DNA from: JAAXHE01 sp964551635
GTDB taxonomy: Bacteria; Latescibacterota; UBA2968; GCA-2709665
Reading direction: 5' to 3'
DNA length: 10,920 nucleotides
Assembly: GCA_964551635.1 (NCBI GenBank)
Contig: CAZKDZ010000229.1
Span: 1-10,920 of the forward strand
Shown here one piece after another: positions 1 through 6,711 of this stretch. The translations under genes and the position numbers were made by a program. Within the stretch, counting starts at the first letter, position 1, and every line of letters starts with the position of its first letter. Below the pieces are notes generated by a model that did no database searches, was not told where the DNA came from, and saw only the letters and a program-made list of their open reading frames with translations.

Positions 1-104
1 CCCTCGCCGAATCGCAGGATGGGACTCGGTCGCGCGCCTTGTCTTCGACCACAATGGCTCGGCCTCGCCTCCAGAGCGACTTTGTCAACGGACTGTTAAC
101 GGGT
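1..104 (-). other. Left edge: downstream side of the T-box leader, gene not identified
   Basis: On the minus strand this stretch lies just after the T-box terminator, so the regulated gene should start here or just beyond the left edge. A GGAGG is visible at 72-68 and a GAGG at 66-63. Possible starts are TTG (54-52) and GTG (52-50), and both stay open to the window edge. The few residues they encode (for example MVEDKARDRV from the GTG) match no aminoacyl-tRNA synthetase or amino-acid gene that I recognise, and the spacings are not ideal. The true start may be outside the window. No product is assigned. Confidence 0.3.
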
Positions 105-143
105 AAAAAAAGAAAATCCTCTCATCCCCATAGGGACGAAAGG
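105..143 (-). terminator. Intrinsic terminator of the T-box leader
   Basis: On the minus strand CCTTTCGTCCC (143-133) pairs with GGGATGAGAGG (128-118) as an 11-bp stem with two G-U pairs and a four-base loop. It is followed by ATTTTCTTTTTTT (117-105). The 5' half of the stem contains the CGTCCCT that otherwise closes the antiterminator, so the two structures exclude each other as expected in a T-box. Confidence 0.9.
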
Positions 144-422
144 ACGTGACGTCTTCCGCGGTACCACCCTATTTGCGCCTTGCAGGCGCCGCTCTTCAGG
201 CGGCCAGCACCGCCCCTCTCCATTGTCGGCGGGAGTCACCGGCTTCGCCTAATAACGATTGCCGCGTACCTCCATTGGGTACGGACCTGAAACGCGCCAA
301 TCGTATTCAGCGTTGCAGCTCGAGAGGGAACTTCAGCCGTTCATGCCGCGAGGGCGCTTTCAGTCCGGGGCGCCCCCTCCCTTTCCGGTTGGGGACGGCC
401 TACTTTCCTCCGTCATCGCTTT
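105..422 (-). promoter_or_regulatory. T-box riboswitch leader (tRNA-sensing transcription attenuator)
   Basis: This is a cis-acting RNA leader that binds a specific uncharged tRNA and then lets transcription continue into an aminoacyl-tRNA synthetase or amino-acid gene. Reading the minus strand, the transcript begins near 422. Stem I starts with GATGACGGAGG and an AAGTA (AGUA) bulge at 405-401. The helix above the bulge is GGCCGT paired with a later ACGGCT, and the lower helix is GAGG with CCTC. The specifier side reads GCTGAAGTTCCCTC, so the codon could be GUU (Val) or UUC (Phe); I cannot decide. The diagnostic T-box AGGGTGGTACCGCG is at 170-157, and CGTCCCT (138-132) closes the antiterminator. 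The UGGU bulge would pair with a tRNA ending ACCA, meaning discriminator A, which fits both Val and Phe. A terminator follows. The element belongs to a leftward gene beyond the window edge, and open frames inside it are incidental. Confidence 0.93.
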
Positions 423-429
423 GGGTGAG

Positions 430-458
430 AAAATAGGATGTTGGACGATTCATGTCAA
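430..458 (-). promoter_or_regulatory. Sigma70-type promoter of the T-box transcript
   Basis: On the minus strand the -35 box is TTGACA (458-453, a perfect match to consensus). It is followed by a 17-bp spacer and the -10 box TATTTT (435-430, four of six consensus bases). The expected start is about 423-420, exactly where stem I of the T-box begins. The geometry and the fit to the leader make this a well-supported promoter. Confidence 0.85.
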
Positions 459-503
459 GGAGAAAGGGGGAAATCTGGCGGAATTCGATCTGCATCCGGA
501 AGT

Positions 504-626
504 GGGTAGACGTAGAGGTAAGAGATCGCCTGCCTTGTGAGGTTTCATCTCTTGCCGACGGCAATTTGGCGGAATTATTCGCGCAAGGGCTTCGTCTACC
601 GTCTGCCTTCTCCCGTCTACCCGCTT
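504..626 (-). repeat. Dispersed inverted-repeat element, copy B
   Basis: This is one of three copies of the same intergenic element in the window, here in the opposite orientation to the other two. Its ends are a 9-bp perfect inverted repeat, GGGTAGACG (504-512) and CGTCTACCC (614-622). Inside, on the minus strand, is the core CCTCACAAGGCAGG (542-529), preceded by TTGCCGTCGGCA. The same core and a similar TTGCC-TCGGCA lead-in occur in the other copies. The element sits just upstream of the T-box promoter, with no gene beside it. No open frame in it looks coding, and there is no transposase, so if it is mobile it would be non-autonomous. Confidence 0.8.
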
Positions 627-731
627 TTAAGGAACACGCCGTAGGCATGATATCGTAAAGACAGGCAAACTACAGGTATGGCATTTGCATACTGGAATCT
701 TCTCATAAATACTTTGTTTTCTTTCTTTTAC

Positions 732-786
732 GTCCTTTTTCTTATGCGCCGAAGAAAAAGGACCAAAAAGAAGGGCGCCCTTCGGC
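732..786. repeat. 12-bp perfect inverted repeat followed by a 14-bp palindrome
   Basis: GTCCTTTTTCTT (732-743) and AAGAAAAAGGAC (752-763) are perfect reverse complements around an 8-nt loop. GAAGGGCGCCCTTC (770-783), a perfect palindrome, follows directly. A third pairing, GCCGAAG (748-754) with CTTCGGC (780-786), spans both, so two alternative folds are possible. On the minus strand the palindrome is followed by TTTTT and could act as a weak leftward terminator, but no gene lies upstream for it to end. Confidence 0.7.
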
Positions 787-922
787 AGGGGGCCGGTTTT
801 TCCACGAATCCCCTCAGTGGCGCAGATTGGCGAACGTGCCCTGCGTACGAATCCGCCTCCACCTTTCTTCAATACTGGACGGAATAGCGTGGAGAACCTG
901 CCTCCGCCCGCGCAGCGGGTGA

Positions 923-955
923 CCTGTTGTTCCAGTGGTTTTTCGGAACAACAGG
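923..955. repeat. 11-bp perfect inverted repeat
   Basis: CCTGTTGTTCC (923-933) and GGAACAACAGG (945-955) are perfect reverse complements separated by 11 nt. Neither strand has a T-run after the stem, so it is not an intrinsic terminator. It could be a protein-binding site, an RNA hairpin or a small repeat. Nothing in the sequence decides which. Confidence 0.7.
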
Positions 956-1077
956 GGACGCGTGGTTGTGGCGTCCGAGGCTGCTGGTGAGCGGCGCGTC
1001 TTTTGCCGCGAACAAACCCCCCTTACCCCCCGTCGCCAGCTGTGAAATGCATTGATAGCGCGAAGTCCGCCTTTTCT

Positions 1078-1101
1078 CCCTCTTTCCTTTAGGAGAGAGG
1101 G
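1078..1101. repeat. Near-perfect pyrimidine/purine hairpin
   Basis: CCCTCTTTCCT (1078-1088) pairs with AGGAGAGAGGG (1091-1101), with one G-U position and a very short loop. No T-run follows on either strand. The CCCTCTCC/GGAGAGGG type of hairpin is a frequent small intergenic repeat in bacteria (recalled, not searched). It belongs to the repeat-rich gap before the RND gene. Confidence 0.5.
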
Positions 1102-1327
1102 CCGGGGAGAGAGGTCTGCGGGGCTGGATGGAGGGGGCTCTCTTGATCTTGCCTTTGGTTTTCGCGCTTTGCTTCTCGTTCTTTGCTGACGGCTGATAGC
1201 TCTATCGCAGAAGTCCCGGTCCGATTCAAATTGAATATTTGCTTTCCGGGCCGCCGGATGTGTATCTTTTACCATTACCGCTCTTGATAAACCGGTTGTT
1301 CTATTCTGATTCCCCCCGGAGTTTCGC

Positions 1328-4300
1328 GTGAAGGATCGACAAGCGCTTCTGCCGAGGTTTTCCATAACCAGGCCGGTGACGGTGGCCATGTGCCTGGTGG
1401 CGCTGCTGGTAATCGGTTGCGTATCCTACGCGAAGATACGCCTGCAGGCCTTTCCTTCCGGCTGGGAATGGAAGCGGTTGTGGGTGTGGGTGGACAGCCG
1501 GGACACGTCGCCCAGAGAGAACGACCAGGAAATCTGCCGGCTGTTCGAGTCGTATCTGGGTACGGTGAAAAACCTCCGGTCAATGCGTACCTGGGCCGGA
1601 AAGGACTGGGCGAACGCCGGTCTGAGGTTTCGCCCCGAGACGGACATGTCTCTGGCCTACAACCAGGTCATGGACCGGCTGGACCGGCTGAAGCTGGAAT
1701 TGCCCCCCGAAAAGCGCGAGAGAACGGGGGTGTGGAAGTATAACGAGGAGACCGACCAGGAGATCATATGGATGGGGGTGGCCCCGCCCGAGGGACTGGA
1801 CGATATCCAGTCGTTCATTGAAGACAGGGTTCAACGACGGCTGGAGCGGATCGACGGTGTGGCGAAAATCTCTTTCTGGGGGAGATTCAGGAAGGAGATC
1901 ACGGTCGTTGTACTACAGGAACGGATGCGGTCGCTCGGCGTCCGGCCCGCCGACGTGGTTCAGGCGCTGCAGGGAGAGAACTTCGCGCTGGCCGGCGGTT
2001 ACCTCCACGAGGGGGGCAAGAAATACTTCATCCGCTCCCTGGCGCGGTTCAAGGACATGGACGAGATCCGGCGGATACCTGTCAAACGGTCGAATGGTCT
2101 GGGACCGGTCAGCGTGTCCGACGTCGGGGGGGTGCTGTTCGGAATGCCGCCGCGCCTGGGGTCCTGGCGAATCAACGGAAAGGAAGCGGTGGGGCTGGAC
2201 GTATACAAGGAATCGAGCGCCAACGTGGTGGACGTATCCGTCCGGGTGAAGGAGGAACTGGATCGGATCGCCGAGGAGACCGGTGCGCAATTCAACGTCT
2301 TATGGGACCAGGGACGGGCGGTGCGCGATTCGATTGACAATATTCGAACCACAGCGATCTGGGGCGCCCTGTTCGCCTCCCTGATCCTGCTGTATTTCCT
2401 CCGTGCCTTCCGGATGACGGCACTCATCACCCTGTCGATTCCATTGTGCATCATGATGACGATTTCCGTGCTCTATTTTCTGGACTGGTCGTTGAATCTG
2501 CTGACGATGATGGGCCTGATGGTGGGGATGGGAATGGTGGTGGATAACGCAATCGTGATCGTGGAGAACATCTATCGCATGCGCGCCAAGGGAATGGATG
2601 CGCACGAGGCGTCCATTACCGGCGCCAGCGAGGTGGGCATGGCCATATCGATGGCAACGCTGACCACGGTGGTGGTCTTCATGCCATTGATGTTTATGAC
2701 GGGGGACATCGGACTGACCTTTGAACTCACGAGGGTCGGCATTCCGGTGGTCGTGTCGCTGTTGGGTTCTCTCTTCGTGGCGCTCATCTTCATCCCCCTT
2801 GCGGCCAAGCTTCTCGGGCGGCACGCCGCCAGGAGGGATCCGGGGTCGATCCGGTGGATGCGGCGGAAATACCACGGAGGCCTGCGGTGGATTCTGAATC
2901 ACCGACGGGATGCTTCCCTGATCTTCATCATCCTGTTTGTTTCGGTTTTCTATCCGGCTTCGAACGTCAAGAAGACCACCGGTCGCGCCCGGGTGAACAA
3001 CGAATTCTTCATTCGATTCAATGCCCCGCCCTTTTTCAAGCGTGCAGAGATGGAACGGGTGGCAACCCAGATCGAGGAATTCCTGGACGGCAAACGGGAA
3101 ACCTACCGGATCGAAACGGTGCGGCTGGGTTACTGGCGACAGAGCAGTCTTATCCGGGGTTTTATCCGGGTGTATTTGAAAGAAGAGCCGAACAAAAACT
3201 GGTGGTACCAGTTTTACAAGAGCGTTCGAAAGAAGGCCGGTTTTCCGGTCAAGGGGCAGATGACCCGGGCGGAGGTGATTGAGGACGTCAAGAAACACAT
3301 TCCGCAATTCGTTGGCGTGCGGGTAATGGTTCAGACGCGGTGGCGCAGCGAACCGGGGGTGTCGGTCTATCTGTACGGTGAGGACATCGATCTGCTGGGG
3401 CGGTTGTCGGAGGCCGTGCGGCAGCGTGTGGAGGCGATTCCGGACGTGGTCAGCGTGGACAGCGATCTGGAGTTTGCGGAAAAAGAGGTGCAGGTACTCA
3501 TCAACAAGGAACAGGCGCACTCGTACGGGATTTCCGCCCAGGCCGTAGGGCGCAGCATCTCCTATCAGCTGCGCGGCGTCAACCTGGCGCCGCATTACGA
3601 GGAAGACCGGAGGTTTTCCGTCCGCCTGTTTATGGACGAAGACGACCGCCAGACGCTGGCGCAGCTCAAGAGTTTTCCGTTTCGCTCGCAAACCGGCGCC
3701 CAGATTCCCCTCTCGGCGTTTGCCACGTTCAATATAACGGAAGGCAGCGGCAACATTCGACGGGAGGACGGCAAGATGCGGATGCGGGTGCGGGCGTACA
3801 CAACCCGGGAGGACCTGAAGGGGTTGTGGGAACAGATCGACGGCGCGATGGAAGGATTCGCCATGCCTCGCGGATACTCCTGGAACAAGGGAGAGACCTA
3901 TTCCAGGTTCCAGGAGGCCGACGACACGATGTCGTTTGCGATTACGATGGCGATCACCTGCGTATTCCTGCTGATGGGCGTGCTGTTCGAGTCGTTCGTT
4001 CTGCCGTTCGCGGTGCTGCTGTCGATTCCCTTCGCGTTTCTGGGTGTGTATTGGGGCTTGTTCCTGACGAATACCGTGATGGGAAAAATGGCGCAGATGG
4101 GCATCATTCTGCTGATCGGCGTGGTGGTGAACAACGCGATCGTGCTGGTGGACATGATCAACCGGCTGAGGGTGTCCGGCATGAGCCGGACGGAGGCGAT
4201 CGAGGAGGCCGGATTCAACCGGTTCCGGCCCATTTTAATGACCACCTTCACCACCATCTTCGGGCTGTTCCCAATGGCCGCGGGGTCGGCGACCATGCTC

Positions 4301-4465
4301 GGAACGCCCTATGCCCCGCTCGGTATCACGATGATCGGAGGCCTGTTATCGTCAACGATATTGACGCTCTTCGTGGTACCGCTGTTCTATACGTATCTGG
4401 ATGACCTGAGGGTTTTCCTGAGAGGGTTCGCAACCAATATCCTTCAATCGCGAAGAATCGGGTAG
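1328..4465 (+). CDS. RND-family efflux transporter permease (AcrB-like, HAE1 type)
   Basis: This is an inner-membrane proton-driven pump protein of 1045 residues, the usual AcrB length. The GTG start is supported by GGAG at 1318-1321, six bases upstream. TM1 is about residues 15-37, followed by a large periplasmic loop. TM2-TM6 lie between about 340 and 492, TM7 about 528-545, then the second periplasmic loop. TM8-TM12 are about 870-1022. TM4 carries GMVVDNAIVIVENI (D406, N407) and TM10 carries GVVVNNAIVLVD (N935, N936). AcrB has Asp-Asp and a Lys at the matching relay positions, so only one of the three residues is kept. This pattern occurs in other RND permeases I recall. TM11 has RPILMTT (967-973). 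No membrane-fusion adaptor or outer-membrane channel gene is adjacent, so partners must be encoded elsewhere. The substrate is unknown. The reading frame ends GGG TAG inside repeat copy A. Confidence 0.95.
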   Translation: MKDRQALLPRFSITRPVTVAMCLVALLVIGCVSYAKIRLQAFPSGWEWKRLWVWVDSRDTSPRENDQEICRLFESYLGTVKNLRSMRTWAGKDWANAGLRFRPETDMSLAYNQVMDRLDRLKLELPPEKRERTGVWKYNEETDQEIIWMGVAPPEGLDDIQSFIEDRVQRRLERIDGVAKISFWGRFRKEITVVVLQERMRSLGVRPADVVQALQGENFALAGGYLHEGGKKYFIRSLARFKDMDEIRRIPVKRSNGLGPVSVSDVGGVLFGMPPRLGSWRINGKEAVGLDVYKESSANVVDVSVRVKEELDRIAEETGAQFNVLWDQGRAVRDSIDNIRTTAIWGALFASLILLYFLRAFRMTALITLSIPLCIMMTISVLYFLDWSLNLLTMMGLMVGMGMVVDNAIVIVENIYRMRAKGMDAHEASITGASEVGMAISMATLTTVVVFMPLMFMTGDIGLTFELTRVGIPVVVSLLGSLFVALIFIPLAAKLLGRHAARRDPGSIRWMRRKYHGGLRWILNHRRDASLIFIILFVSVFYPASNVKKTTGRARVNNEFFIRFNAPPFFKRAEMERVATQIEEFLDGKRETYRIETVRLGYWRQSSLIRGFIRVYLKEEPNKNWWYQFYKSVRKKAGFPVKGQMTRAEVIEDVKKHIPQFVGVRVMVQTRWRSEPGVSVYLYGEDIDLLGRLSEAVRQRVEAIPDVVSVDSDLEFAEKEVQVLINKEQAHSYGISAQAVGRSISYQLRGVNLAPHYEEDRRFSVRLFMDEDDRQTLAQLKSFPFRSQTGAQIPLSAFATFNITEGSGNIRREDGKMRMRVRAYTTREDLKGLWEQIDGAMEGFAMPRGYSWNKGETYSRFQEADDTMSFAITMAITCVFLLMGVLFESFVLPFAVLLSIPFAFLGVYWGLFLTNTVMGKMAQMGIILLIGVVVNNAIVLVDMINRLRVSGMSRTEAIEEAGFNRFRPILMTTFTTIFGLFPMAAGSATMLGTPYAPLGITMIGGLLSSTILTLFVVPLFYTYLDDLRVFLRGFATNILQSRRIG

Positions 4466-4629
4466 AGGGGAGACGGGAGACGGTAGAAAAAAGGCGGGGA
4501 GACGTTAGAGGTGAGACGGGAGAAGAAATCTTCGCCCGGTTCAATGTTCCTTCTTGCCTTCGGCACGAAACGAATCCTCACAAGGCAGGCAATCTCTCCC
4601 CTCTCCCGTCTAACGTCTACCCGCCTTTT
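4460..4629 (+). repeat. Dispersed inverted-repeat element, copy A (possible bidirectional terminator)
   Basis: The element begins with GGGTAG, which is also the last codon and stop of the RND gene. Its left arm is a degenerate run of GAGACGGGAGA-like units. The core CCTCACAAGGCAGG is at 4576-4589, preceded by TTGCCTTCGGCA. The right arm is the reverse complement of the left: 4489-4510 and 4608-4629 match at 20 of 22 positions, so a long hairpin with an A-run before it and a T-run after it can form. It fills the space between two convergent genes and could end transcription from both sides. That role is inferred from position and fold. Confidence 0.85.
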
Positions 4630-4659
4630 CCTTTGTGCCTTCGTGTCTTTGTGTGAGGC
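4630..4659. repeat. Short low-complexity intergenic repeat (CACAAAGACACGAAGG type)
   Basis: On the minus strand the tract contains CACAAAGACACGAAGGCACA, directly against the end of repeat copy A and 16 bases past the cupin stop codon. Sequences of this AAAGACACNAAGGCACAAAG type are common as dispersed intergenic tracts in environmental bacterial genomes (recalled, not searched). It occurs once in this window, and I know of no function. Confidence 0.45.
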
Positions 4660-4675
4660 CGGTTTTCGTGATTTT

Positions 4676-5041
4676 CTAACCCGCTCGATCTTCCGGCGGG
4701 ATGTAGCGGTTGCCCAGTTCCACGTAATCCTCCCGGACGGGGCTGAAAATGTCCAGCACAACGGCCGGGCCGTCCACTGCAACCGCGCGATGGGGCACGT
4801 TGGGCGGGATGAGATAGGCGGCGTCCTTCCCAACCGTCCGGGTGACATCGCCGATGGTCAGTTCAACCCGTCCCTCCAGCATGATCCCGCCCTGTTCGTG
4901 CGGATGATGGTGCAGCGGCACGACCGCGCCCTCATCCATTTCCAGAAGGGAGATCATGAGATTCTCGCCATAGGGCGCGCGGATCCGCACGCCTGGCGCG
5001 AGTTCGTTGACAGGGACGTCGTTCCAGTCGATATGGGGCAT
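4676..5041 (-). CDS. Small single-domain cupin protein (KdgF-like)
   Basis: This is a 121-residue single cupin barrel, presumably cytoplasmic since there is no signal peptide. Motif 1 is PLHHHPHEQGGIMLEG (residues 43-57) and motif 2 is PPNVPHRAV (79-87). The likely metal ligands are H44, H46, Q50 and H84. The H-x-H...Q...H set and the C-terminal FSPVREDY stretch resemble KdgF-type cupins, which open cyclic uronate products, but many small cupins of unknown role look alike. No sugar-acid gene is nearby. It is the last gene of the cox cluster, 71 bases after coxG. No clear ribosome-binding site precedes the ATG, so it may rely on coupling or a weak site. The enzymatic role is not assigned. Confidence 0.85.
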   Translation of the reverse strand: MPHIDWNDVPVNELAPGVRIRAPYGENLMISLLEMDEGAVVPLHHHPHEQGGIMLEGRVELTIGDVTRTVGKDAAYLIPPNVPHRAVAVDGPAVVLDIFSPVREDYVELGNRYIPPEDRAG

Positions 5042-5112
5042 ACGGGGTTCCGGGTTCGGGTTACGGAGCTCGGGTGTCTCTGGATCGTTTCAGCCGGTCC
5101 GGACGGGAATCG

Positions 5113-5622
5113 CTACTGGCCGGCCCCCGGCTTCTTGCCGCGGAGATAGTCCCTCAGGATGCCGTGCTTTACGGTTTCACCCGGAGCGGCTTTGGCCTCG
5201 GCCTCGATGGCGCCGAAGAGCTGGCGTGTCATCATTTTCGAGACGCTCAGGTGCAGCCGCTGGCCAACCGCGGCAACGGGCCCGCCCAACTGCACGTCGC
5301 CGCTGTAGGTGACCTCTGTGCCGTCCCCCTCGGCGGCGAGGTTGATACTTCCCTCTCCCCGGACGAATCCGGTCTTGCCCTTCGCGTCGACGATCATGCG
5401 ATAGCATTCGGGCGGGTTCAGGCCTTCCAGGCGGACCGTGCCGCTGTAACTGCCTCTGATGGGCCCCACGCCGGCGTTGATTTCCAGTTCGTACGTGTTC
5501 TCCCCCACAAGCGCCAGCTTCCGGGCGCCGGGTATGCACCTGGCGAGGGCCTCGGGGTCGGTGAGCATTTCGAAGACGCGTTGTTGCGGCGCATTGATGG
5601 TGTGCGTGCCCTGGATCTTCAA
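5113..5622 (-). CDS. coxG: CoxG-family SRPBCC-fold accessory protein
   Basis: The protein has 169 residues and belongs to the carbon monoxide dehydrogenase subunit G family, a START/SRPBCC-fold group found with molybdenum hydroxylase clusters. In the best-studied system CoxG helps anchor CO dehydrogenase to the membrane. Family marks are the N-terminal beta strand with INAPQQRVFEMLTDPE, CIPGA (29-33), and the YSGDVQLGGPVAAVGQRL stretch (106-123). The C-terminus is short and polar (ending RGKKPGAGQ), so the membrane anchor of longer CoxG proteins is missing. The start is TTG, chosen because GGGAGG (5633-5628) sits five bases upstream and the domain begins at once. It lies 125 bases after coxM, with a hairpin in the gap. 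Confidence 0.88.
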   Translation of the reverse strand: MKIQGTHTINAPQQRVFEMLTDPEALARCIPGARKLALVGENTYELEINAGVGPIRGSYSGTVRLEGLNPPECYRMIVDAKGKTGFVRGEGSINLAAEGDGTEVTYSGDVQLGGPVAAVGQRLHLSVSKMMTRQLFGAIEAEAKAAPGETVKHGILRDYLRGKKPGAGQ

Positions 5623-5684
5623 GAGCGCCTCCCTGGAAGCTGTCTGAAAATTCCCAGCGGTTTCCTGGGGATGGTACGCGATGA

Positions 5685-5715
5685 CGTGCGCCCGGCGGCA
5701 TCAACCGGGCGCACG
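5685..5715 (-). repeat. 11-bp perfect hairpin between coxM and coxG
   Basis: CGTGCGCCCGG (5685-5695) and CCGGGCGCACG (5705-5715) are perfect reverse complements with a 9-nt loop. The hairpin lies inside the probable cox transcript, 32 bases after the coxM stop. No T-run follows on the minus strand, so it should not end transcription efficiently. An mRNA-stabilising or processing role that sets coxM and coxG levels apart is possible but inferred. Confidence 0.7.
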
Positions 5716-5747
5716 CGTTTAGCGTTCCAATCGATGTGAGGCGGCGG

Positions 5748-6620
5748 TCAGGCTGCGCGCTCGGCAGCCCTCGTGAGCGCCTGCCGCGTGAAGACCCCGG
5801 CCAGATGGGCGCGGTAGTCGCCCGAGGCGTGGTGGTCTTCCTGGAAGTCTTCTACGCCGTCGGCCGCCTTGTCGGCTGCCGCGGCAATCGTCTCGGCGTT
5901 CAGAGGGCCTCCCTGCAGCGCGGCTTCCACGGCCGAGGCCCTGTAGGCCACCGGCGATACCCCCGTAACGCCGATGCCGACCGACGCGCAGTTGCCGTTG
6001 TTCAGCGTGACCTGCGCCGCGACGCCGCAGATGGCGAATCCTGAGGCGGACTGGTGCATCTTGACGTACGCGCCGCCGGAGTTGCCCGGCGGCGTGGCGA
6101 TCCGGACCTGCGTGAGGATTTCGTCTTCGCCGATGGCGACGGTGAGCAGATCTTCGAAAAAATCGCCGACGGCGACGCTCCGTTCGCCTCCGGGGCCGGA
6201 GATGTCGAGTTCCGCGTTCAACGCCAGCATCGTCGCGGGCCAGTCCGCCGCCGGGTCCGAGTGGACCAGGCTGCCGCCGACCGTGCCGCGATTGCGCACC
6301 TGGGCGTCTCCGATGGCGGATGCCGTTTCCGGAAGCAGGCCGCACCTGGACTTCAGAAGCCGGTGGCTCTCCACCGCGTAGTGCGTTGCCAGGGCGCCGA
6401 TCGAGATGGTTTCGGTTCCGGCGACGACCTTCCTCAGACCCGTGATGCCCCCGAGATCGATGAGGGTTGCCGGCGAGGCGAACCGCAGTTTCATCAGCGG
6501 GATGAGGCTGTGGCCGCCTGCCAGGATCTTTGCGTCGCCGCCGTGTTCCTGAAGCAGGCTGAGCGCCTTCCTCAGGGTCTTCGGCGCATGATAGTCGAAT
6601 GGGCTGGGAATCATTGTCAT
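5748..6620 (-). CDS. coxM: FAD-binding medium subunit of a CO dehydrogenase-type molybdenum hydroxylase
   Basis: The protein has 290 residues, the usual size for CoxM/CutM. It holds FAD and passes electrons from the iron-sulfur subunit to the acceptor. The two FAD-binding signatures are visible: AGGHS at 34-38 and TVGG at 113-116. NRGTVGGSLVHSDPAADWP (110-128) follows the family pattern, and a C-terminal CO-dehydrogenase flavoprotein domain covers about residues 175-285. Two starts are possible. The ATG at 6620 is only one base from GGAGA (6626-6622), while the in-frame ATG at 6614 has better spacing, so the mature protein may be two residues shorter. It lies 91 bases after coxL, wider than the coxS-coxL gap but with no terminator visible. 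Confidence 0.94.
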   Translation of the reverse strand: MTMIPSPFDYHAPKTLRKALSLLQEHGGDAKILAGGHSLIPLMKLRFASPATLIDLGGITGLRKVVAGTETISIGALATHYAVESHRLLKSRCGLLPETASAIGDAQVRNRGTVGGSLVHSDPAADWPATMLALNAELDISGPGGERSVAVGDFFEDLLTVAIGEDEILTQVRIATPPGNSGGAYVKMHQSASGFAICGVAAQVTLNNGNCASVGIGVTGVSPVAYRASAVEAALQGGPLNAETIAAAADKAADGVEDFQEDHHASGDYRAHLAGVFTRQALTRAAERAA

Positions 6621-6711
6621 TTCTCCACGTATCGAATATTGGACTTCCGCGCGAGCGCGTTCAACCGTTCATCATCCGGTTGCCGCGCACCAGACGGTCC
6701 GGACTGGCAGC

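Larger units (their letters stand above)
627..1317. other. Gene-free interval with several inverted repeats
   Basis: I see no credible gene here. The open frames are short, rich in Arg, Pro and Ser, lack ribosome-binding sites and match no family I know. The interval instead holds several separate hairpin-forming sequences (listed individually), a C-rich tract (CCCCCCTTACCCCCC, 1015-1030) and a TGACGGCTGATAGCT tract near 1187. The last part, before the RND gene, must carry that gene's promoter, but I cannot pick a convincing -35/-10 pair. The patchwork suggests accumulated small intergenic repeats rather than a decayed gene. Confidence 0.6.

Noticed and set aside
146..436. A 96-codon open frame on the plus strand
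   Set aside because: It runs through the T-box leader of the opposite strand, and the RNA motifs explain that sequence fully.
923..955. Intrinsic terminator at the 11-bp inverted repeat
   Set aside because: No T-run follows on either strand, and no gene ends nearby.
814..1389. A 191-codon open frame on the minus strand upstream of and into the RND gene
   Set aside because: The translation is rich in Arg, Pro and Ser, has no recognisable domain, covers the hairpin-rich gap and overlaps the well-supported RND start on the other strand.
2300..3691. A 463-codon open frame on the minus strand
   Set aside because: It is antisense to the RND gene, rich in His, Pro and Arg, and without motifs or a ribosome-binding site.
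6690..6706. TCCGGACCGTCTG shared between the coxL-coxM gap (minus strand) and about 9778-9790 (plus strand)
   Set aside because: A single 13-nt match with no similar flanks; it may be chance in GC-rich DNA.
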